Shown: positions 55,907 to 64,000 of the stretch, one piece after another
Numbering within the stretch: the first letter of the stretch is position 1
How the letters are laid out: each line of letters begins with the position of its first letter
From: Knufia peltigerae
Lineage: Eukaryota; Ascomycota; Eurotiomycetes; Chaetothyriales; Trichomeriaceae
DNA: 64,000 bases
Direction: 5' to 3'
Assembly (NCBI GenBank): GCA_030247855.1
Contig: JAPDRN010000001.1
Coordinates: forward strand, 1-64,000
The notes under the pieces: generated by a model
Databases searched by the model: none
The model's input: the letters and a program-made list of their open reading frames with translations, nothing else
What the model was told of the DNA's origin: nothing
Position numbers and translations under genes: made by a program

Positions 55907-58217
55907 ATGAGCGAATCGGGAAACGCTCGGTTGAAGCGACGGGCGTGTACGCGGTGCGCAAAAGCCAAAGCGAAATGTTGCTTCAGTGCTGCGCAGAGTG
56001 GCTGCGACCGCTGCAGAAGGCTGAGGCGTGATTGTGTTCTCGAGGAAGCAGTGAGAAGCCAGAAAGAAAAGCGGTCCACGTATGTTCCATTCCTACTCAG
56101 ATGACACATGATCCTTCCCACTTTGAGCCGCGAGGGTATTTCCGTTCTTTTGATTCCGTGGCTTTCATTATTGTGTGGCATACACTGCAACGTGGATTGG
56201 AGCGACACCTCATGATGCAAACTTTTTTCGAGGATCCGGCCACTGTCTGCTATAATATTGTCTCGATCTGTGATAGAGAGCGGGCTGGGTTCCGTGAAAA
56301 ACATTCCTCTTTGATTGAACGTTCTTGAAATCGTTGAAGTATTTCCTCTGACTGAGTGACAGAAGACTGAAATCTCTGGAGGAGAAAGTCAACAGCCTCA
56401 CCGCGTTACTCAGCTCCCGACAACACGATACTCAAAACACGACTGCGGTTCTATCACCACCACCGACTGTGGTTGACAATACCCAAACACCGGTCCTGGA
56501 ACCGCCGCGATGTGCCACAGCCTTCCAGGACGGATACTCGCATTTCGACGTCGTTGACAAGGGCCTGCTGACACAGGGAATGGCCGATACCCTCTTAAAG
56601 ACTTTCAAGCATACCCATTCCAAATACTTGCCATTTGTCATAATCGATCCACAGATTGATACAACTTCTTTACGCAGAACCTCTCCAAATTTGTTCCTGG
56701 CCATAGCCACAACATGTATCAGAGACGACACTGTACTTCAAAGGAGACTCGGGGTCGAGTTTAAAAGGATTCTTTGTGAGCGAGTGCTGGTGAATAATGA
56801 ACGAAGCATTGAACTCTTGCAAGCACTGCTTGTATACCTTACCTGGGTTCATTTTCAGTTCAATCCGATAATCAAGCAGACAACCATGCTTCTTCATATG
56901 GTGCTCGGGCTCGTCACAGACCTTGACCTTGACAGGTGTCCTGCACATCGGGATCAGACAATCGGAAGCTACGCTTGTAGTAAGTCCACTCCGGACGGAA
57001 CGCTGCCGCCCCAATGCAGAAGGACTACAACTGAAATGCGTACACTTCTGGGCTGCTTCTATCTTTCTTCAACGTGAGTTTCATTTTTCTGCATACTCTT
57101 GGACGATGCTTATGATATGAAGAATGGCCATGACTCGCAAAGAACTAGCCATGAAATACACCGGCTGGATCGACCACTGTTGTCAATCCCTCCATGAAAA
57201 GCATGAATTTCCCTCGGACATCTCTCTGATAGTCTTGGTCGAAGCTAAATGTTTAGCGCGACGCATCAGTGAGAAATTCTCGTATCAAGATCACACCTTC
57301 ATTCGAAGTCAGAGCGACATGGTGATTCAGATGTCCATAAACAGTTTCAAAAAGGAGGTAGCTGAACTTGAAGCAAAGTGTGTCTCAGCTCTTCAGGAAA
57401 ATTGTAAGTGCAAATGAGCTGTGATTTGTTCTGCGCGCTTGCCAGGGCCTAGACACATCAACAGAGGACGTCATGCTAATTGAACTGTCAAGATGCCCTA
57501 ATAGCGGAGCTGAAAGCGTTGCGCATAACGGTCCACGAGGTGGCATTGTATCGTGACCCTGCGATCGTAGCCGAGTCTACTGGCCACACATTCCATCTCT
57601 GGAACCTCTTGAGCTCATCCCGTGAATTCTTGAAGTATCTCTTCAGCCTGCCAAAAGATGTTCTGAGGGACCTACCTGCCGGGTGTTTCACGCTATTCTC
57701 GTACGCGCTTATTGTGCTCCTGATAGTTGTCCGCCTGCCATCAACGACAGGCTGGGACAGCTCGATCGCGAAACAAGAAGCAGATTTCATCGGCCTCATA
57801 CAACGGGCTCAAAAGACATTCGGGGATGAGCTCACGCAAACCGGAGATGCCGTGAGTTTGGAGCACAGAGACGTCTGGGCATTCTTCTCTCGTGGCACGG
57901 GGGGTTTGATGGGGTGGCATCAAAAGTCGGGACTTCAGAGCGAGGGCGGCATAGAGTTTCATGTCCCGATGAGCTCTACAATCGCCCCATGTATGATAAG
58001 ATGCTCGGTATCTGACCTGATGACTGCTTTCAGTGCGCTGAGGATCAGGAAACCTAACGAGTCAGTCAGCTTTGGTGGCCAGCCACAACTGACGACCGGA
58101 GCCGGAGGACCACAAATCCAGCCCGAGACAGCAATCGATCTCTGGAGTGACGAGACGTGGCAATCAATCCTGGATGAGTTCTCCATGTTCCCTACAGCGG
58201 CAGGGTTTCCAGCTTGA
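55907..58217 (+). CDS. Zn2Cys6 transcription factor, 629 aa
   Basis: Four exons: 55907-56079, 56363-57073, 57123-57403 and 57493-58217. All junctions keep frame; the first intron is long (283 nt). Zinc cluster: Cys14, 17, 24, 33, 36 and 43 (spacing 2-6-8-2-6) in a basic context (LKRRACTRCAKAKAKC). A coiled coil follows at once (RLKSLEEKVNSLTALL). The central region resembles the C6-factor domain of mycotoxin/secondary-metabolite regulators (FLAIATTCIRDDTVLQRRLG, ELLQALLVYLTWVHFQFNP, MVLGLVTDLDLDR). The C-terminus (DLWSDETWQSILDEFSMF) is an acidic/aromatic activation-type segment. A GTATGA..TTTCAG stretch near 57990-58032 looks like an intron, but using it would end the protein early, so it was kept coding. 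Confidence 0.85.
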
Positions 58218-58613
58218 GCGCAAGGAAAAGGTGTTGGGCTACGTTGGAGGGCGATAGGTATTACGCATTCCTGGGCCACCTAAACAATCCGCACGAGGCT
58301 ATACTTATCACTGGAGTACTATAACGTCGATAAGGAAAGGCAAGGAAATGTAGCCTTAATGGCTGCTGCCATTGAACGTTGTGTTCTCTTTATTGGTGGT
58401 GGCCGTCTCTGAAGGGAGAGAAAAGAGACGGAGTCTATGGAAGTAAAGACAACAAGCCAATGGGGCAGGGTCACCCTCCATCTTTGGTATTTCAACCGAG
58501 GCAACCACGTAACAACCCTGCCCCTAGCTGTACAAATTGGCTGTCCTCAATCGAAATAGAAAATCACCCTTGTTAATCCCCGAGTTTGAATGCATCATGT
58601 CCTTTGACCATGA
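58218..58613. other. Intergenic, regulator to helicase relic (convergent)
   Basis: About 400 bp, no gene seen. Confidence 0.4.
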
Positions 58614-61600
58614 TTACCATTGTGTTTCCTGTGTTGGATCGTCCTGGACACCTGTTGATTGTTCTCCAGGACCTACATCATCCCGACCCTGTTTCGCATC
58701 GTTTCCTTTCTCGATTACACCTGCGATCACTTCTTCAAAATCAATCATGTCTGGCTGGTAGAACTCGGAGACTCTCAACCATTTCAGATCCTTTCTTCCA
58801 GCAAACGGCTCCTTCGCGACTTGAACGTCGTCTTTGTTCTCTCCAAGGGCACGAGTGAAAGCATGAGGCACGGCCACACGCGTCGTGTAGAGTAACGCTC
58901 ATCGATCAACCATCCAGATGTTGAGGTATCCGGCTCGATTGTTTATAGCCACATTCCGATTCAGATAACATAAAAAGCCTGCTGTTTTTCCGAGTGTAAC
59001 GTCGACGACGACGACAACATCGAATTCCCAGCCCTGGGGCGATGTTGAGCCCAGCGCAGGCCATTTCGGGGTTATATTTGGATCCAGTACGCACCACTTA
59101 ATAAATCTCCGTATCTACGACATTGAACGTGATGGCATGTCGAGTGAATCCTAAAGTTTCTCGATTGAAAGTGTTCAATAGCTTCATAATTAGGCGATTT
59201 TTAGGCTGAACCGATTCTTGCACGATCAATCGTCCATAGTATGCAACCTCATTAAGTATCTCAGGGTCCATTCGATACTAAATGGTAAGCATGACCGCTG
59301 GTGTGCCATTGGCGGTCAAGCAAGCTTGTAGAGGTACAGCGGTTTGTCTTGCCCGAGAGTCCTGATCAAGTACTATTGGTGCCAACTGATTGGGATCGCC
59401 ACAAAGAGCCTTTCCAGGTGCATTTGGGTAACATCCCACAAGGGCGACGGTGTCGATTTCGCAAATGCGGGAAGCCTCGTCCACAATGATCATGTCGACT
59501 TTGTCATCCAAGATTTCCGATATTTTAGCCTGCACAGGTAAACTTGGTGTGGTGACCACCGCGATTGCTCGGATCAAAACATGTCCTCGTGCCGCAGTCA
59601 GTTCAGCTTTGAGGTTGATCTTGTTACCCTCTTCCATCTCGGAATTTTTAAAGATCGACCAGGTCTTTGGATTTCTCTTTATCTGGCACAGAAGATCCCA
59701 CCCCTCAACTGGTTGAAGACTAATCAGCTGCATATTACGGTGGTCCACTGACCACTTCAGGGTATCGGCAGTAACTCGAGAGTCCGGAATAAGTGGTCTG
59801 TTCGACTTATGTTGATGCTGATATGCCAGGAGGTTTTCCAAGTGGGAATGAAATCATAGCTCTGTGCATTGCTATTCTGGATTCAAAAGATCTCTTGGAA
59901 GCCGCCATAGCCGTGATTCGGTGCTTAAATATATATATACGCTGGTCACAAGGAATTCGGATGCATGCCTAAATTGACCCAAACTCCTGCATCTTCTTGA
60001 CATTTGTGGGTAAGACAGTTCGATCCTTGAGTCTGATCGATTCGATGTCTCCAAAAGTTTGTTTGTCTTCCTTATTCCACTGTCGCGGCATCTGCAATGG
60101 GAGCATTAAGCCTGGCAAACCAACAATAGGTGGCGTGACTGTAGCATGGAAGAACGCCATAACTTTATCAATCGTTCCCGGGTTTCGTCGAATCACTTTA
60201 GCGTCGTACACATGAACAACGCTGTCCGGGGCAAGCCGCAAATTTTCATCCTTGGGCATCTCGAGTAGTGCCAGAAAGATACGATCGTCACCCATAGCCA
60301 TTCCACATAAGTAAAGAGGGTGTGCGTTCGCTTCCCAGGGAGAAATGGTCTCAGCGACGTGTTCTTCTTACGTCGCACCGATACGAAGAGTAATTAGATA
60401 CTCCAGGTAATTGAAGGGGTATTTGGTCTTGGACAACAAATTCGGACGTTTCTCTTGCAACGAACTGGCCCTTCTGGATGACAAACGTATGAACATCTTC
60501 CTTGAACCATTTCGTCAAGGGAAATTGCTGTTTGTCGTACGCAAACTGCGTCAGGAGGGACTTGAATGCGGCCAAGGCGCTTTCCGCCCACAAAGATGTA
60601 TCCACAATGGTCTTTCAGTATTCAGCGAGTTTTCGGACTGTTACATCGGGCTCGGGTACCAATACGGCCTCCGCAGATGCGATCGAACTTGTATTCCAAT
60701 CGCAACAGGTAACGTTCGTTGCCTGGAAGCTTGTCCGAATGCTCCTTGTAGCCATTGTATTTCACGACAGATATCTTTGCCACTGCAGCGGCCGAGAATC
60801 TGATGATTCCACGATATCGAGCGATGTTCAGATTCGAGAAGTCTTTATCTGCGACGACCACGAGGATATGTGGAATGTGATATTCGACGAATAACGAAAC
60901 AATAGTCATAGAGCCCGTGTATAGCGATTCCCAGGTGTTGGACATAATTTGGGCATTGTAGGAGATATCGTTGCTTGCTGCGACAATGGTGTCGAAACGA
61001 TCCATGGCGAAAGTGCCATGGCCTGATCAAGGGACATGTACGGAGTCATGTCAAATGACTGTACCATTCTTAACGTCTCTTCGTGTTGCTCCTTCTCACG
61101 AGCGGCCTGTTCCTTGGGTGTTTCTTCCTTTTCAGGCCCCTTCTGACCCATGACCTTCGGCTTTGGAAAACGTTTACTCGGGTTCGGAGCTGCGCATCGG
61201 GATAATCGTCCAGCACGCTTGCGACGATGTTCATCCCAGATAGCTGCACTCTCCTCAGGTGTCTTGAGTTCAGGGACAGAAGCTTCAGCTTCCACAACAG
61301 TGTGTCTTGCTTCTAAACCATAAGTAACCATTTTTTCCAAGGTCATGTCCGATCTTGGAAGGAGCCGTTTCTTCATGGGCTGAAGCTCGTCGATCTGTGC
61401 AATGTTTTCAACAGTTTGGAATTAGGTGTCTGGGTATTTTCTTGCCCATTAATTCCCCAACCGGACTGCGCGGTGGAAGGTTGTTCAGCATCATCGCTCC
61501 AAGTTTGGTCGACCGAGGACTCGACGGCGGCTCGGTCAGCAGGGGTTCCGCGACTCACACCTTCGACGTCAGAATGATCAGCCGGTTGTCAACTGATTGA

Positions 61601-61976
61601 ACGGTAGATTGTTCAACTGGTTCATTGACCGATAGTGGAGTTTCTTCCCCATTCCGTTCGGCCTCTGACGATTGCGTAGCAGATTGCTCCAACTGTGCAT
61701 CGAAGTTTGATTTTCAACCAAAGCTTGCACGGGAGACGATTCATTCATTGGAGTTTGAATGGTAAGTAAAGGCTTCCACGACCAGGTAGATTCGACACCA
61801 GGAAGGGAGTCAAAAGAGTCGCCCATGCTTGGAAAGTATCCACTCAAGTTGTCGGTGACCTCCTTCTCTTTGCACTTTTCTTCCCTGCCATCTGCAGTAT
61901 CGTCGTCGGAAGAGCTGATCTCAGCCTGCAAAGACGGGGATTGGAGCTTGAAATTTATGAACGAAACGGATTGAAA
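58614..61976 (-). pseudogene. Decayed UPF1/NAM7-type SF1 helicase
   Basis: Read on the minus strand, scattered frames rebuild parts of one protein. N-terminal fragments lie at 61931-61578 and 61376-60906 (acidic/Lys-rich, GPEKEETPKEQAAREKEQ), then 61005-60351 and 60301-59969 (DDRIFLALLEMPKDENLRL). The helicase core at 59841-59278 has motif II VDMIIVDEAS and motif III GDPNQLAP. A TAG at 59280-59278 stands where the Gln of QYRM is expected, followed in frame by YRMDPEILNEV. In another frame, at about 59093-58899, come motifs V/VI (QGWEFDVVVVVDVTL, RNVAINNRAG). A tail may run to 58614. Walker A (GxGKT) was not found between 59969 and 59841. Stops and frame changes exceed what short introns explain. 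Confidence 0.65.
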
Positions 61977-64000
61977 TATCTCATGGAGCTGATTAGAGGC
62001 AACTCAGACTTGGTCTGAAAAGCGAGAGGATCGGGCGGAAGATGAGTGCGGGATGAGGATGGACCAGCAACAAAATTGTTAGATTCGTCACTGTCATACG
62101 AAAAGTGAGGATCCACAGTCTTCAGAGCCTTCTGTCATTGCTCTATCCCATCGGCGAGAAGGGCCATTGCATGCTCGGAAAGGGTTTGGTCGAGGTGTTC
62201 ATAGAGAAGCTGCATCGTATCGAGTCCCAACTTTTCTGACCTTTCAATGAACTGGTCGAGATTTTGTATCCTCACGCTTTTAGTCCGAGCTACGCGAACT
62301 CCAAATGTGAGGATAGAAAGTTTTGATCGGTTTGAAAAAAAGAAAAAGAATGAGAATCAATGGGAGTCAAGTAATCTTTATAGAAATTGATAGCGATTGA
62401 TGAGGAGTGACAAGTGAAAACTCTGAGACATCATAACTATTCAAAATTCAGATTGTTCACTGAAGCAGTCAATATAGGTGAAAATCCTGAGACACTGTAA
62501 ACGATTAGATTTCGAATTGAATGTTGAGACAATGAACATAATCAGATTTCAAATTGCGTGCTGAGGCGGTGAGTCAAGGTGAAGGAGAATCCTGTCCCTT
62601 TGACTCATATTTTATTTACTTCTCACAGACTCTTTCACTTCTTTTCCTCTGAACAGAGACGGCCACAACACAATCAGTTGCACAAGGTTCTGTTATTTGA
62701 CAAGCCTTTCTGGCTTTTAAACTTCTTTGCCTCTTTCGTTGTACGTGGGTTACAGAATTAATAGTGACTCTCCTTTAACTGCAATAGGACATAATTAAAG
62801 TTGATGAAAATCTGATGAAAACTAATGGACTAATGATGATGGTTATGGGTATAAGAGGTGAAGATTGAAAGGTGAGAGTCAAAGTACAAGAGTTAAATTT
62901 TATTAAGAGCATTAACACGCATCCAAAAATTTTCTATTAGCACTTCAGTTCACTAAGATTCTTCACTTCACTTTGGAAGTTTTATCTTACTTTCCTTGAA
63001 AAGGTGACGAGCTTATGTCGAAGCTTAAGGTTGAGATCTTGATTGCAGTCATTCAAGGATGCTGCTGCAAGAAAGGACACCCAATCTGGATCCCGCCCGA
63101 AGTACGCCCAAGTACGACAAGATCTGCGGGCCAGGGTTCATGAAGAGGAAAGATTATGAGCGAATTGAGATGCCATCGCTGAAACTTATTAATTGAAGGT
63201 GAACTGTACACCAATCTGAAGTCGATAGTCGTTAACTGTTAGACAGTTGGAGGCCATACTCAGGACCATGATAAGGATAGCTGGAGAAATGATCCGCAGA
63301 AGTTCGTGCGAAGAGTTATGTTGTCCGCCATCTCCTAAGGTTGGTGAATGATGCCTAGCTCCATATGATGCTCACGTTAAGCTTGCAACATTGGAGTGGT
63401 CAACATATGCTCCGATAGAGGTGCCATGATTGACTGACTGTCATAGTTCAATGCCTAAGGTGAGAAAGATAAATGGTAATCATATTGAAGGCAAGGGTAG
63501 ATACGATATCTGCCAAACGAGTTCAACTTGTGATCTTGCTCTTGACATAACAAAGATACTTACTTGCGTAAAGTAGCATCATAACTCTCATTTGACCATT
63601 TTATCGCTCAGATGGGAGAAAGAGTGGGTGAGACGCATGAGAATTAATGTCCTATCATGATGTGTTTCTTGTCCTACTCGATAATTACTTGTGAATATTG
63701 ACAAGCGGTCACCAAAATTGCTTAACTTCTTTGACAAGCCAAAAAGAAGAGTTCAAACCTCAAATGCCAAGCGACACAGAGGTATCAATAGAGCTGGTTG
63801 TCAAACCCAGAACTGCAGAGATTGGTAACGGCACAGATCCAAGTTAAGAGTGAATTGGGCGATGGGTAACACGCACACCCACCTCTGCAATACGCACAAG
63901 GCTATCTACTAGGTACAGATCACTCCTGTAACACCCCAACCTGTTGTGTCATCCGCTATAGGAGACTACCTACTCAGTAGTTCTGTCGTTATTACTGTCC
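61977..64000. other. AT-rich, gene-free right end
   Basis: About 2 kb, visibly richer in A+T than the rest of the window, with stops in all frames and no ORF with a domain. It contains degenerate repeats at 62411-62580 and a possible LTR edge at 63927. It looks like decayed repeat DNA. Confidence 0.55.
62411..62583 (+). repeat. Degenerate tandem repeat, about three copies
   Basis: Related segments recur: GTGAAAACTCTGAGAC and GTGAAAATCCTGAGAC; and ATTCAGATTGTTCACTGA, AGATTTCGAATTGAATGT and AGATTTCAAATTGCGTGC. Differences are largely transitions. The unit is about 40-60 bp and the boundaries are fuzzy. Confidence 0.5.

Noticed and set aside
57990..58032. Intron-like GTATGA..TTTCAG in the regulator's last exon
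   Set aside because: Splicing it leads to an immediate stop and removes the acidic C-terminus; reading through is open and sensible.
1..64000. CRISPR arrays, bacterial operons or phage genes
   Set aside because: No regularly spaced repeats or prokaryotic gene layout; introns throughout show a fungal nuclear origin.

Overview
The window is filamentous ascomycete (Pezizomycotina) nuclear DNA. It has dense protein genes on both strands, short spliceosomal introns (mostly 45-90 nt, GTRNGT...YAG), Zn2Cys6 regulators, a WSC cell-wall sensor, a COP9 signalosome subunit and many lineage-variable accessory genes. Gene content and style resemble the Eurotiomycetes/Chaetothyriales, but that placement is inference only. 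I spliced the genes by hand: each joined model keeps frame across its junctions and was checked against family motifs.

Layout. 0.6-5.6 kb: a DUF8035-type repeat-rich protein and a WSC-domain sensor (both -). 5.6-10.3 kb: gene-poor. 10.3-16.5 kb: a peroxisomal 4CL-like acyl-CoA ligase, a SET-domain protein and a glutamine synthetase-like amidoligase (all -). 17.3-32.5 kb: an accessory block with an SDR, a Dal5-type MFS permease, an FMO with an N-terminal NTF2-like domain, an RraA-like aldolase, a dienelactone hydrolase, an HpcH/HpaI aldolase, a SnoaL-like protein and a Zn2Cys6 regulator. Its members look like a ring- or amine-degradation pathway: import, N-activation or oxidation, lactone hydrolysis, and retro-aldol cleavage to C3/C4 acids. 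Two of its promoters share the palindrome CGGAT-N6-ATCCG, typical of a Zn2Cys6 binding site.

33-43.6 kb: mostly conserved or housekeeping genes. These are a mitochondrial membrane protein, a HAD hydrolase, a divergent HSM3/PSMD5-like and CSN6 pair, a disordered protein and a DUF7587-like protein. 44-58.2 kb: a second accessory stretch. It holds an OTT_1508-like deaminase fused to a MYND finger, the orphaned C-terminal end of a 4CL-type ligase, an SDR, a regulator whose zinc cluster has lost a cysteine, a 14-TM (DHA2) MFS exporter and a divergently transcribed Zn2Cys6 regulator.

58.6-62 kb is a decayed UPF1/NAM7-type SF1 helicase gene (-) with a stop inside its QYRM motif. It runs into about 2 kb of AT-rich, ORF-free DNA with degenerate repeats and a possible LTR edge at the right end.

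The most interesting targets are the 15-32 kb catabolic block with its candidate shared operator, the deaminase-MYND fusion, and the operator-like inverted repeat between the DHA2 transporter and its neighbouring regulator. No tRNA, rRNA or CRISPR array was found.
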